Positions 34,858-46,890 of a stretch of 64,000 nucleotides of DNA are shown here, piece by piece. The position numbers and the translations under genes are program-made. Location of the stretch: positions 62,001 to 126,000 of the forward strand of contig NCSJ02000108.1 in assembly GCA_002812745.2 (NCBI GenBank), written 5' to 3'. This DNA is from Scytalidium lignicola. Lineage: Eukaryota; Ascomycota; Leotiomycetes. Below the pieces are notes generated by a model. It saw nothing but the letters and a program-made list of their open reading frames with translations. It was not told the DNA's origin and ran no database searches. Position 1 is the stretch's first letter. Every line of letters begins with the position of its first letter.

Positions 34858-35433
34858 ATAATCCGGGATTTGCCGATTTCACACCAATACTCACCACCTT
34901 TGCAACTACAAAATAATATATTACTATTGAAATAATTTTTTATAAATCAAGAGAATAGTAAATGAGAACAAATCCTATATTATGCTTTCATGAATTTAAA
35001 TTTAATTAAATGTGCATAGCATAGAGTATGCTCAAAGTCTGCTAATCTTTAAAATGTCGAATTTTGTATGTAAACAAATCAAATTTTTACTTTGCACTTT
35101 ATTTACTCAACAGTTACTTTGTAAAAATTTAAAAATTTTAAGTATAATATATAAAAGTTACTTATTTATAGATTTTGAAATTTTGAAATGATTTTATCTT
35201 AAGGGTTTTGAGTAAGTTAACAATGAACACAAAGTAATAAAAATACTATTTTTTTAATTATTTAACAATAAAATAAATTCAATAACATCAAAAATTTCAC
35301 CTTTTTAGAAGAAGATAATTTCACTTCTTGTCTATTCAATTATATTAAGATTAAACTAGTTAATTAATGTTGACAGAAGTTATTTGGCCTAGAGTTCGCA
35401 GTGATTTTATGATTTTTGAAAATCCCGGATTAT
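34858..35433. mobile_element. Short AT-rich element with inverted termini (MITE-like)
   Basis: A 576-bp non-coding segment, extremely AT-rich, starting ATAATCCGGGATTT and ending with its inverse AAATCCCGGATTAT, flanked by TA on both sides (34856-34857 and 35434-35435). This is the structure expected of a non-autonomous Tc1/mariner-like element; the termini are unrelated to the neighbouring pogo element, so it would need a different transposase. Heavy AT bias may reflect RIP. Confidence 0.6.
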
Positions 35434-35435
35434 TA

Positions 35436-35905
35436 TTGTTACCTACTGTAGCTCCGGCACAGACGCATTAGTGGAGTTGGCAAGGTTGGCTTTGCGGGGA
35501 GATAAGCCCACGCGCATAGATCCGTCTTAAAAGGGGCGAATAATGCTCACAACAAACATGGCATCCGCCTTTGAAACTAGTCGGTTCAGCTCACCCCGGA
35601 TCTCCACAAGAAATCATCAATTCAAAAAGAGATTTTCCTATATGCAGGGGTCTAAATTCCTGCCGGTTAAACTCGAACCCTGCAGTTGGCGTTTCTGGGG
35701 TTGGAGGTTGGGGGTTTGGGGGTTGTACAATTCCTGATTCCTATGTCGGTGAAACCCAAGCAAGGATTGATGCAAAAAGAGAGTAGATGGCCGATCTATT
35801 ATAAAGAGATCTCACCCAGGTCTCCATATAATAATCCTTACTCCTAATCGAAATCTAAGATTACTGCTGAAGTTCTACTCTTTTTTGGTTTGATCGCAAT
35901 ACAAA
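35436..35905. other. Upstream region of the sugar transporter
   Basis: About 470 bp; contains a ggttgg/gggttt-rich patch at 35690-35725. No gene. Confidence 0.4.
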
Positions 35906-37899
35906 ATGGACAAGGACGAAGCACCGACCAAAGATGTCGAGATGAAGACTGGTGGTGTAGCGATTCATGAGGAGAATGTGTATACTGAGGAGCATCTTAG
36001 GGGACTAGAAGTCCCCGAGATCACATGGTACAAGCATAAAGGTCTTCGCCAGCTCTATATGATGATGCCAATCTTGTTTCTTGGTGCAACCATCAATGGA
36101 TATGATAGTAGTCTCCTGAACGGACTGCAAACCTTGACGCCATGGCAAGATTGTAGGTTCCTCGCTGCTTTTTTCGCAAGCAACTATCATTGGGAGCAGG
36201 CTAATATAACCTAACTAGATTTTGGCCACCCATCCGGATCCAAACTTGGGCTGCTCAATGCCATCTATAATGTTGGCGGTATTGCTGCCTTACCATTTAG
36301 TAGTTATTGTGCCGATCATTTGGGCAGAAAGAAGGGTATCGCTATTGGAATAGTATTAATATTCCTCGGTACTATTATTCAAAGTGAGTTTCAATAATTG
36401 TATAGATTATTGGTAAAGCTCTATTTCTTACTCATGTTGCATAGTCGTTCCATCGAGTCACCACTCCCAAATGTTCATTGGAGGTAGATTTTTAGTCGGC
36501 ATGGGGTATGTCCATAATATGGGTCAATTGCAATTTGCATATTTGCTGACTGAATAAAGGTCAAACATCTCGCAGGGTTCAGCTCCAGTTCTCGTAGTTG
36601 AACTTGCTCATCCACAGCATAGAGGTCGAGTCACTACTATGTGAGTTATTTCTGTACTCCTCTTTTGTATTTTTTCCCTTAACTATTATTTTAGGTACAA
36701 CGTTATTTATGTCCGTCATCCCTCTTTCCATAAATCCACCTATATCTTGTTGCTCATAAATCTTTAGTATATCGGTGCTATTATTGCTGCGTGGACGGTC
36801 TTTGGCACTGTCCATTTCACTTCTGAGGCAGGGTGGCGAATTCCTGTTGGGATTCAGGCCATGATGCCTGGAATACAGCTTATTATGATTTGGTTCCTGC
36901 CAGAAAGTCCTAGATGGCTTTGCTCCAAAGATCGTTCCGATGAAGCACTTGCTGTGCTAGTAAAGGTAAGATGGCATATTTACCTAACCCATTAGTTAAC
37001 AAATAGCTGACAATATCATAGTATCACGCTGCCGGTGATGCAACCGATAGATTCGTCCTGTCCGAGTTCTACGAAATTCAGGAAACTATCAGGCTTGAGA
37101 AACTTAGTGCCAAAACCGGATGGCACACCTTTGTACAAACACCCGGAAACAGAAAGCGACTTATACTTATTGCCCTCACAGCCTTCTTTTCTCAATGCTC
37201 CGGAAACGGTCTCAGCTCTTACTACTTGCATAGCATTCTCAACTCTGTCGGTATCAAAAGCGCTTACGACCAGTCTATAATCAACGGCTGTCTTACTATC
37301 TGGTCGTTCATCGTGTGCGCCATTTTCTGCATGTTCGTCGATAAAGTTGGCCGACGTCCGTTATTCCTGGGAGCCGGAATTGGAATGTTAATTACATTTA
37401 CTATTTGGACGGCCTGTTCTTCAATTTACACCCAGACTGGCAATAAGAACGATGGAAACACCGTCCTGGCCATGATCTTCCTGTTCTATGGAGCATCTGG
37501 CTTGGCTTGGCCTGGTCTCACTGTTGCATACCCCGTTGAAATCTTACCATTCAACATAAGAGCTAAGGGTATTGCAATTTTGTATAGCTTAAGGCGCTTG
37601 CCTCTGTTTTCAACCAATATGGTAAGTTCAAGTATTAAAACATCACCTATTAGGCTGACCACTTTTGCTAACTGAATAAAGTCAACCCTATTGGACTTGC
37701 GCATCTGGTCTGGAAGTTCTACTTCGTATATATTGCAATTCTAGTTTGTGAATGTATCATCATCTACTTCTACTTTGTGGAAACCAAAGGGCCAACTCTC
37801 GAGGAGATCGCTCGTTTGTTTGATGGCGATGATGCAAACGTGGCTGGGAAGGAGGTTATCAATAGCAAGGAAGCAGAACTTGAGCACAATGATGATTGA
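35906..37899 (+). CDS. MFS sugar transporter (lactose-permease-like), one apparent frameshift
   Basis: Plasma-membrane sugar/proton symporter of about 528 residues in eight exons: 35906-36152, 36219-36383, 36445-36505, 36560-36640, 36695-36710 (16 nt), 36768-36965, 37022-37621 and 37682-37899. Sugar-porter signatures: LGRKKG in loop 2-3, PESPRWL after helix 6, DKVGRRPLF in loop 8-9, and FVETKGPTLEEIARLF at the C-terminus. At about 37588-37592 (gcttaaggcg) the frame slips: the expected ALASVFNQY helix is read only if one extra A is present, after which it joins exon 8 (NPIGL) correctly. Given the uncertain homopolymers elsewhere this may be a sequencing error. The fifth intron uses an unusual GTCCGT donor. 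Related to fungal transporters for disaccharides and pentoses; substrate unknown. Confidence 0.85.
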
Positions 37900-38902
37900 G
37901 ATATTTCGTCTTTAAAACTGAATGTAGTTATGAATGTAGTTACTGTGGTCAGAACACTGCAGATTCGAAATACAATAGAATTTTTGCTTTCATATTCAAA
38001 TGCTACATCACGGATGACTTTAACAAATTCTCGGATTGCAGTTAAAGCTTACCAGTAGATATTCTCTTGCATCTTAACTATTCCCAGACAAGGGTTTATT
38101 CATAGCCTGCTTCATTGGCATGGATGTATCAGTAGCGTAAAGGCGTTCTTGATCGGCACAGCTGCCGGTGCATTTATCCAGACGACGGGCAACCAGGTCC
38201 TTGGGTCAATCAACTCCCGAAGCATGGGTTCCGAGGAAAGGGATGGTTGCGTTTGGATTCAAGGGGTAGTTCTCAAACTCCAGTCAGTAGATCATTTCCC
38301 CGGTTATACTAGAGGAAGTTTCCCATGGTGGCTCTGATCGGGTGAGACCCATGAATACGGTACTCAAACCAGCGTATTGGTATTGTTAAGAGAAGTGATA
38401 ATCTAAATCTATTGTGTTGGTGAGTGTTAGTGGATATCAGGTCAGTGGAGCCACTTATAATTATAGTGACTTTGATAGTTCATGTTTCTAGATACTAGTC
38501 TGAAGCAAGCATTTCAGTCTAACCTCCTGGCACTCATTGAATGTATGTGGTAATGAGAGGAGTTACATCAGTGTAGTTCATCTGATTGTGTATAGATATA
38601 TGATTGGTATGTACGGCAAGAAGTGTATATTCTAGAAAGGGTATAGACAAATTCGATGCTCGAGGTAAATTTCCGGTTATGATATCTCATATGGTTTTAC
38701 CGTACAGACTTAATCTATTTTAATGGTCCTCCTTACTTCTTCAGTCACATGTCGCTCGTATTTCTCTTCACTGCGATAGCTTTCATGTGACACAGTATTG
38801 AATGATAAGCTAAACTAACAAACTAATTATATCACGAAGAAGATGTAATTTACTTCTCATCTATGATTTCATTATATAGATAAAATCCGGAACGCTATAT
38901 TT
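37900..38902. other. Intergenic with a possible gene scrap
   Basis: About 1 kb. Minus-strand 38130-38330 has a coding-looking segment (ELIDPRTWLPVVWIN, APAAVPIKNAF) interrupted by several stops; it could be the remnant of a decayed gene, family unclear. Nothing else seen. Confidence 0.3.
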
Positions 38903-39280
38903 CTAACTCCTCACATCCTCAACCTCTCTGGTCAGGTTGGATTTATCTGCGTCACCAGTATTCACAACACCACACTTCTCAATGAGCAGAATTTCTCCTT
39001 TTCCTCCTGGTCGGTGTCGTACACCCTTGGGTACTACAAACAGCTCACCTGGCCCAAGCATTACTTCTTCAACGCCTGTCTCCCCTTCGATATCAATTGT
39101 CACAGATCCGCTAAGAATATAAAAGAATTCGTCGGTGTCTTGATGAGTATGCCAAACGAACGGACCTTCGACTTTAGCAACCTTAACGTCGTATTCCTTG
39201 TTCAAATTCGCAACAAGTTTTGGCGAGTAGACTTGAGTGATCTGAGAGAGCACTGACGGGATTGAAAGCTTGGAGTGCAT
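38903..39280 (-). CDS. Small single-domain cupin
   Basis: Intronless 125-residue beta-barrel protein of the cupin_2 type. First metal motif WHTHQDTDEFFYILSGSVTID (His, His, Glu) and second motif PGELFVVPKGVRHRP (His) are complete, so it should bind one metal ion. Such proteins act as isomerases, dioxygenases or sugar-binding proteins and their role cannot be called from sequence. It lies between a sugar transporter and a GH43 enzyme, so a link to sugar metabolism is possible. Cytosolic. Confidence 0.85.
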   Translation of the reverse strand: MHSKLSIPSVLSQITQVYSPKLVANLNKEYDVKVAKVEGPFVWHTHQDTDEFFYILSGSVTIDIEGETGVEEVMLGPGELFVVPKGVRHRPGGKGEILLIEKCGVVNTGDADKSNLTREVEDVRS

Positions 39281-40359
39281 TTTGATGTTTGTGATAATTT
39301 ATTAATGTGAAAATAGATTGTTCAAGTGCCTAATATCGCATCAGCTTCAATTCATTGTTATCGAGCGTAAGAGAAGGGTTGAACGTAGAGACCAAACAAT
39401 AGAAGATAAACCAACCTTGTGATGCCTTTCCTTTAGATATTGGTCAGGAGTATGTAATGATCCTATTAAAGATATATTAACCTTTAAGGCAGAAATAGCA
39501 GATTTAAAAGTTTCAAGATACCCACTATCTTTATGTTCTGGAAAGGGTGTCAAACGAAAATTTCTGCCCGCGCCCTTCAGTTTACATTGGGGTAGTCCAG
39601 AACTTTCCTAGTGGCGACCGGTTTAAATCAAATCTAGTGCGACTCATCCTACCTGCCATTTTTAGACTCAACACTTTTAAATCCCATTGCCTTACTTGTT
39701 CGTACTATTTCAAAGTAGAATAGTTATCTTTGGGCCGTGGAAGTGTATCTATCCTCATCAAAGTTGAGACTTGATTGGAAATGTTATCTGTGCAAATTAG
39801 TCAATACCTATATGTATAAATATGAACTGTATGCACCATTTATTGAGTTATAAATCTGGTACTGAATAGAAGAGGTTAAGGTTTAGAATAATATTTAATT
39901 TAGTATCGTGAATTCAATAAGTTATTGTGAGCTCTATGATTTTCTCTCCAACCTTAAACGGAAGTAATAGAGCAAGACATCTAGAAACCATCATTACTAC
40001 CTAACGTTGATTAATTATAAAGTTCGAATGTAGGTGTCACTAAAATGATAGAAAACAGTGCTTAAATTAAAGGTAACATGTAGATGAATTATACATGTTT
40101 CTAAAGCAGCTTTGTTCAGTAAATCTTGTAGGAAAGATTTACACTTTTTGAAAATAATTTTTTACAAGTCAGCCTTTTGGATTTTCTTAGATTCATTTCA
40201 AGCTCTAAGAATTATGTTGATAGTTCAAATAATCTCAAGCAATTATTGTATTGTGGCCTTCTTTTGAGGGATGAGTGCGACCCTTTTCAGCGCTTGATCC
40301 CCGAGAAGAATAAACTCTACATAACCGTTTCCTTTCACGCAACAATTCTCCATTGTTAC
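39281..40359. other. Intergenic, nothing supported
   Basis: About 1.1 kb AT-rich sequence between minus-strand genes. Minor ORFs only. Confidence 0.4.
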
Positions 40360-42286
40360 CTAGTTAATGAATTGTTCATGGCCCTGATAAGTCCACTCGC
40401 TCACATATGAATTGAAACTAGTGTTAGCTCCGTTTGAAGTAGCATAAACACCAACTAATGCTCCTATACATTATTTGTTAGTATTCATTCGGTTCGTGTG
40501 TCACACACATTAGCTAAAGATAGACCAATAACATACCAGTAAATCCCCAGGTAAGACCCAACCCATTTCCCCATCCTATAAGTTGGGTCTGGCTCATCAT
40601 CCCCACCGGGCCAGCGCTAAGAGCGTAGTGCGTGAGGTTGCTTGCTTTGATTTCTAGCCTGATCTGTTTTCCATTCCCAAGCCAATCTAATGGTACGGGG
40701 ATAGGTGTATCAGAGGTGTCGAGGAATACTGGTACACTGGTGATTCCACGAACTCGGAAGTGTGGTATTAAGGTTCCAGCAGTGGGAGACGAGGTGTTAG
40801 AATTCGGCAGCAGGACAATACCTAGGTCGTAATGATGGAGCTGTAGGTGATGATTAGTTATGCTCTCACACGAAGCGAATAAAATAGCGAATCAGTTGAA
40901 AAGTATAAGACTTACTTGATCCAGGAATACAGTAACACCGGTTTCCTGCTCCACGGCTTTCAACTCCTCAATATCAAAATATACACTGTAAGAAAATAGC
41001 GAGTGAGTTTGTCTCTTTCCTATGAATGTCTGCCCCAGTGGCTCAGCGCTACGTCCATCGGTCCCAGTCAGATTCGCAATACTTGAAACTAACTTGAGGC
41101 TATCTTTATGCCCCGCTGGAGAAATTTCATAGTTACCCTCTCCTGTTGGGAATCGCCAGTGTACAAGTTCAGGGGGTAGGGATGAACCGTCGCGGAATGT
41201 GAGATGCTGATTTGCATCGACGACATCTCCCTCACCCTCTTGTACCACTTGATGCGGGGGCAACATCCACCCTGACATATCACCAGAGACATTTTGGTAG
41301 ATTGGCCATTGATCCTTTGCCCACGTTACGGGTGTAAGGACGGTTTCTCGGCCCATGGGTTGTGATCCATCAGGCCCGTTGCGTACGGAGAGAGCAACTG
41401 CCCACCAGTTCCCACTCGCATCGGTGAAAATATCTGCGTGGCCGACATCCTGGAGGTAAGGAGCTGGATTGGTGATATTTGCGTTCGAAAGCACTGGATT
41501 ATGTGGAGCTGGCGTATAAGGACCATTAATATTTCTCGAACGAGATAACGTTACCATATGGTCGTAACCTGTTCCCCCTTCTGCGAGCTGAAGATAGTAC
41601 CACCCATCCTTCTTGTACACATGAGGTCCTTCTGGTGCCAATCCTCCAGTCCCATTCCATACATTTACCAGCTCTCCTATCCACTCTCCTGTTTCAAGGT
41701 TCATCTTTCCTTGGTTGATTCCCGGCCAAACTTCGTAAGTATGGCTACCTGTTATGTACACTGATCCATCGTCGTCCCAGAATGGAGACGTATCGTATCC
41801 TACGAATGAGAAATGTACTGGTTGACTCCAAGACGACGAGCTGTAGGGATTCGTTGAATGTATGATGAAGTTGTCCCATCTTGCGGGATCGTCTTTTGGC
41901 GGGTCATCGTAGACCATAGTTGTCACAATATAGAAAGTTCCCTTGTGGTAGCGGAGAGTCGATGCCCAAATTCCGGATGTTGATCTCTTAGCTGTCCCCA
42001 GTCCTGGGATTTGGGTTGGAGAGTGAAGCGCATTTCCAACTAGCGTCCAGGAGCGCAGGTCACGACTGGCATGTATTGGAATACCAGGAAAGGCAAGAAA
42101 GCTGCTGGATGCACAAAAGAAGGTGTCATCCCATTCTGGGACAAAAATGCAGGAAGGGTCTGGATGGAAACCCGGGAGGATGGGATTTGTATAAGATGAA
42201 TTGCGAGCTTGGGAGAATGGGAGAAGTGCCGCAAAAGCGGCGAGTAAAACCTTGGAGAACATTTGACTCCAATTTAAAGGGACCAT
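40360..42286 (-). CDS. Secreted GH43 beta-xylosidase / alpha-L-arabinofuranosidase
   Basis: Glycoside hydrolase of 592 residues in three exons: 40916-42286, 40537-40840 and 40360-40463 (introns 75 and 73 bp). A signal peptide is obvious if translation starts at the second Met, 42262 (MFSKVLLAAFAALLPFSQA). The five-bladed propeller follows with general base Asp in PGFHPDPSC, the pKa-modulating Asp in YDTSPFWDDDGS and general acid Glu in APEGPHVYKKDGWYYL. The C-terminal beta-sandwich (from about residue 350) ends in WTYQGHEQFIN. Several NxS/T sites fit secretion. It releases xylose or arabinose from hemicellulose side chains or oligosaccharides. With the sugar transporter and cupin it may form a hemicellulose-use module. 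Confidence 0.92.
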
Positions 42287-42939
42287 TGGATACGTTTTGT
42301 TCCAATTGATCTACCTATTGTCTAGACCACAGTCGAAACTTCTGTGTTTAATATATACTTAATGCCTGCTTCTTCTAGATTCTCTGCTGGCCAAATTTAG
42401 GCTGTATTCCTCCCCGCGTGTTGGGCGGTCAAGGCTGACAACTCCACAATTTCTCCATCGGCACTTATTTTCTTGTTTTCTATTTCGTCAATTTAGCAAC
42501 CCATTCTCAAACTGTAGAATAGGGCCGAGCATCTGGTTCCGCGCTCGGAACAATTGAAGCCGAATAGGCTGAATGGCCCTCGCTTCGCTCACGATTTCTC
42601 TCGATATGGTAGAACAAAGATATCTCTATAATATTGGAAACGTTTCCGTAGAAAAAGACACTGTACAAATTACGTAATCTTCCGTAAAAATTGACACTGT
42701 TGGCTTATTAGCCCCTTAAACCCCTTAATTGAAGGGCCGTCAGGTGATAAGCTTAGGGATCACACCACAGTACACTAGAATCATCTGTCATAATATTCAA
42801 TTGAGTCTCTGTACCATACAATTTATATGCGCTGTAGCCTCTTTTATGTATTCCAATATATGATAGCAAAATACAATTCCTGAATCCTACTTTACACTCT
42901 ACACTCTACACCCTTATTATGGCCAGTTTCCTCCCCCCA
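42287..42939. other. Upstream region of the GH43 gene
   Basis: Contains an imperfect direct repeat of about 22 bp (ttccgtagaaaaagacactgta at 42644 and ttccgtaaaaattgacactgt at 42689). No gene. Confidence 0.45.
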
Positions 42940-44340
42940 GAGTGATTACAATGCTCTTCCTGTAAAAAATTTCAACCAATCACAGATTACCCATTTCGAA
43001 AAAANTGGGTTACACAATACCTCTTACGATACTTGTCATATACGATTAAAAGACCATTATCAAGAGCAAAAANGGTCAATTGGATTCAGTTTCAAAAGAA
43101 GGAATAGCACGTCAACAACGCAGAATTGTAAAACAACAATAACAGACTACAAAAGCCCAAAAAAANGCATATTAGTGAATTATTATGGAATCAAAGAAAG
43201 TGTATCGAATATATGTCAAGTTATATGTGGTCAATTGATACAGGTATGTTTATTCAGTTTATAATTCATAAACTAATTATTAATATATATATTGTTGAAT
43301 GGTAGCCTACCGTTGCTTACAAGCAACCACTGTAGAGCTGTAATACGGCATGTAATATGGCCGTATTACAGGGGCCTACCGGCCCCTATATAAGTGGCCA
43401 TACTTGCCTACTGTACAGTAGTTAATTTAGTAGTCAATTTATATATATTCTATGGGAACCTATTACGATCGGCATATGTAACCTGTTCAACATATATAAT
43501 ATAGCAAAACAAGCCTGGATTCGAAAACAAAAGGATTTATCTGATTAGCCTGAATAGGAAGGAGATGCTGATAATTTAGAACTATCCAATACAATTATAG
43601 ATTCAAAAGATCTATGGATAGATATATGGTTTTTACAAGCTTGGTAACAATATTTAAAAGCATTTCAAGGAGATGAAGTAGATTCAATAGCTTATTATGG
43701 GTTTAAGAGTCTTTATAAAAGATATATACAAGTTATGGTTGATTGGCCAGATTGGAAATCCACAGATAGGCCTGTAAACTGGAGGGTTGTAGAAGGGTAT
43801 AAAGGTCAAGAAAAGCTTATACAAGAGCTTATAGAGGAGTTAATAGGCCTGGAGAGGCCTGTGGAGAAGCCTATGGAGGAGTCTGTGAGTAAGTGTACAA
43901 AGCTGGGAGGATTTATTTACATATAGCTAACAAGAGTTTGGATAGGTCAAGAGCTTATAAAACAGCCCGTAGATAAGCTTATAAGCCTTTCCAGGCCTGT
44001 TGACCAGGTTATGAAGGGAAAGTCTACAGAAGGGTCTACGGACCAAGAGGAGGAGAAAGGGGAGGAGGAGGAGGAAGAGCGACGTTGCCTTGGCTGTTAT
44101 CAATTAAGGTCACTTTCAGATTATAGCCAATTTTTGACCTGTATAGCCTGTAGAAGGCGTAATACCAAGGCCAATCGTCGTAGACGGCAGAAGGTAATAC
44201 AGGCCACAAGGGAGCAAATTGAAAGGCATTTGAGAAGTTGGTCTGCGATAGCAGGAGAGAGGAAGCTTAGACCTCTCCGAGAGCATAGGTTTAGGCCATT
44301 GACAGTAGACGACTATTTGAATGCAACTGAACTGGACTAA
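42940..44340 (+). pseudogene. Decayed repeat-derived ORF with two zinc-ribbon-like motifs
   Basis: The 5' part (about 42945-43090) encodes CSSCKKFQPITDYPF and, after an N, DTCHIRLKD. From about 43470 to 44340 one frame is nearly continuous but interrupted by TAA or TAG (for example after LQAW near 43645 and at 43924-43926). It contains IDIWFLQAW, YYGFKSLYKRYIQVMVDWPDW, an acidic EEEKGEEEEEERR run and a second motif CLGCYQLRSLSDYSQ with TCIACRRRN, then a basic stretch; the intact last piece is 44011-44340 (109 codons). Both ends thus share a CxxC...TCxxC-like pattern (second Cys of the 5' pair lost). I do not recognise the family; the stops, AT bias and surrounding palindromes suggest a repeated, transposon-associated sequence. 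Confidence 0.5.
43290..43440. repeat. Cluster of GC-rich palindromes
   Basis: Consecutive short inverted repeats: gtagcctac, gttgcttacaagcaac, gtaatacggc...gccgtattac, ggggcctaccggcccc and ctactgtacagtag. They stand out in an AT-rich background, and ggtagcctaccgt recurs at 54653. Confidence 0.65.
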
Positions 44341-44620
44341 ATAGCCAACGGCCGTAGGTCGTTGGCATACTACAGAGCGTACAGGTGGCTATATTACAGG
44401 CCAAATAATTAGCCAACAGCCGAAGGTTGTTGGCCTATTGCAGAGTTTACAGAGTCTACAGAGTTTACAAACCGTATACAACACATACAATATACAATCA
44501 CACAATTGGGTGGTAACTGGGAGCGTTACGGACCGTATATCACGTGCAATAAGGGGGTGCGTAGCACCCCACCTACGAGCGGAGCGAGTAGCAAGCACAG
44601 CTTGTATCCTTAAACCTGAT
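44341..44620. repeat. Palindromic repeat tail of the decayed element
   Basis: Two related hairpins, agccaacggccgtaggtcgttggc (44343) and agccaacagccgaaggttgttggc (44411), each followed by a similar sequence with tattac/ttgcagag. Then a ggggtgcgtagcacccc hairpin at about 44555 and an agcggagcgagtagc motif. This resembles the palindromic ends of some fungal mobile elements, but no terminus is provable. Confidence 0.5.
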
Positions 44621-45476
44621 TCTCTATTAAATCCGATACTGCCGTTAAAGCCGGGCCGATACAACACTACTATCAATGTTGGTCAGAGGGTTCGAAATGA
44701 GTCACTGGAATAGGCATCTCTTCTCTGAGAGGTTAATAACGATAATCAAGATGGAATAGATAAATCCATTAGTATAGGCAGTTGTGCAAAGATACAACGA
44801 TTAACGTAAATCTCGGTCTGTCAAATCACCCGGTCTTATGGATCGACACTGAAATTTATCAACGGAAATATTAAACTTTAACATCTTTACAGTCTCAAAC
44901 AAGGATTAAAGATTTTTATACTTACAGCTTTTTAAAGCAGCTGATGGTTTAGCGAAAATGGTAGCTGTTATGCAAGTACTGTACATTACATTTTTATTTC
45001 GCCGGGCCTTGCATAATTAATCGAATCATTGAAATAAACAAAAACTTAAAAGCATAAGTTGCATAGCTATCTACCAACCGCGGAGTAAGCGTATGTTATT
45101 ATTTTATTGTTATTTTGCTCTAATTACAAATAATTGTTATGACTGCTGATATGCGGAAATACCTTTATTTGCGGGAAATTTGGAGCGATTCTTACGGTAA
45201 GACCGGGTAATCTGAAGGACCGGAAGTTACATCAACTTCGTCTTGATATTTAACGACATCTATCTACCTACGCCTTTCTTCCTCCTGTTTTCTTCCTATC
45301 CTTAGCTTCTTCGGTTTTGGCTTATATAGTATGCATAACGAATAACCGAATCAACCACTTTCAATCTTTCTTTGCAAACGAGAACCTAGAGACGGAATCA
45401 TAAGAGTTTTTACGTTGGTAATAATTAACGTTATCTTTTGCACACCAAGCTTGCCAGCAGTTATCCTTCTGTAGCC
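44621..45476. other. Upstream region of the GST gene
   Basis: About 850 bp, AT-rich; no gene. Confidence 0.4.
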
Positions 45477-46142
45477 ATGGCACTTATAATACATCATCTC
45501 CAAGTCTCCCAGTCAGAGCGCATTGTCTGGCTGTGCGAGGAGTTGGGCATTGGCTACGAGATGAAGACGTATAAACGGGCCCCTCTCCTGGCCCCGCCGG
45601 TATATAAAGCCCTACACCGTCAAGGGACCGCGCCCGTCATCCAGGACGGTAACCTAACGCTGGCCGAGAGCGGCGCATGTATTGAATACATCTGCCACAA
45701 GCACGGTAAGGGAATGTTGTTCCTAGACTCGTCGCATTCGGCCTACGCCGACTTTTTATACTGGTGGCACTGGCCCAACAGCACCTTTCTACCCAGTCTG
45801 GGCCGCGCTATGATGGTGCGCTCTCTAGGGCTGAGCGATGATAACCAGATGGTGGCGTTCGGGAATGACCGCATCAAGAGAGCGTTGAGCGCCCTCGATG
45901 AGAGGCTGCGTGAGAATGAATGGCTTGCTGGTAGCGAATTTACGGTGGCGGATGTGATGGCTGTGTTTCCTCTTACTACGATGCGATATTTCTCTCCGTA
46001 CAGTTTGCGGGAGTATGGGAATATACTGAAGTATCTCAAGCGTATTGGTGAGAGGGAGGCATATCAGAAGGCAATGAAGAAGTGTGATCCTGAGATGGAA
46101 CTAGCGTTGGAGGCTGATCCTCCAAAAGCGATTTCTGCATAA
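45477..46142 (+). CDS. Glutathione S-transferase, theta/GST-N type
   Basis: Intronless 221-residue cytosolic GST. The thioredoxin-like N-terminal domain has HHLQVSQSERIVWLCEELG (Ser of SQS as likely catalytic residue), the cis-Pro in GTAPVIQDG and the glutathione-binding LAESGACIEYI. The helical domain carries the N-capping motif SEFTVADVMAVFPL. It resembles fungal GTT1-type transferases. The frame is open upstream but the ATG at 45477 is the first Met and gives a normal family start. Confidence 0.92.
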   Translation: MALIIHHLQVSQSERIVWLCEELGIGYEMKTYKRAPLLAPPVYKALHRQGTAPVIQDGNLTLAESGACIEYICHKHGKGMLFLDSSHSAYADFLYWWHWPNSTFLPSLGRAMMVRSLGLSDDNQMVAFGNDRIKRALSALDERLRENEWLAGSEFTVADVMAVFPLTTMRYFSPYSLREYGNILKYLKRIGEREAYQKAMKKCDPEMELALEADPPKAISA

Positions 46143-46890
46143 GAGATGAGAATGTGAGCTGGTTGCATATATAGGGCTAGAAAGTGAGGTTCAAGAGTCT
46201 AAGGAAGCTGAAATAAAGAAAGTGGCTGATGCTTTAACATCACCTCACCACTCAAGTATATACCGTTTCAAATGCATCTTACGCAACTCATTACGTTAGA
46301 TTATCTTTATCAAAGTTTCAATTTATAGAATTTTAGAAAACTGGCATGCTCTAATGATCCACATAACTAGAGCAGAATACTTTTAAATTGGCTGATCCGG
46401 CTCGCCCCAAGCTATCAGAATCAACATAAACGGAGAACCTCGTCCATCCTCCATTAGTGAGACACCTTATATACCTCAAGTTCGGGCAACGGGGATTTTG
46501 TCAACAGTATCTATAGGTTCGCAGAAGTCCCAAAGAGAGTGGATTACAGTAACTGACATACCTCTATCACCGGAAGCCAAGGTGCCAACCATTGAACTTG
46601 TTTCTATAAAAGATTTTGGTCTCTATAATGTAACTGTATGATTCTATCACTTTGCTAATATAGGCTATGAAGGCATATGACGCAATAAACTATGAAGCTA
46701 TACACAACCCTTTTTTTTTTATAAAACTCATACCTAACTAACAATACATTCATTCATTCATTCACATATCTATACCATGGTATATATATCCAGATCTAAC
46801 ACTAGCAGACTTTTTTTTTTTTATGGAGACAGATAAAGAAGCACGATATACAAGCGTAGAAACAAAGATAAGAGAGAAATTTAATCGTCG
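46143..46890. other. Convergent intergenic region
   Basis: About 750 bp between convergent genes; contains two T runs (46711, 46812) and a short cattcattcattcatt microsatellite at 46750. No gene. Confidence 0.5.
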
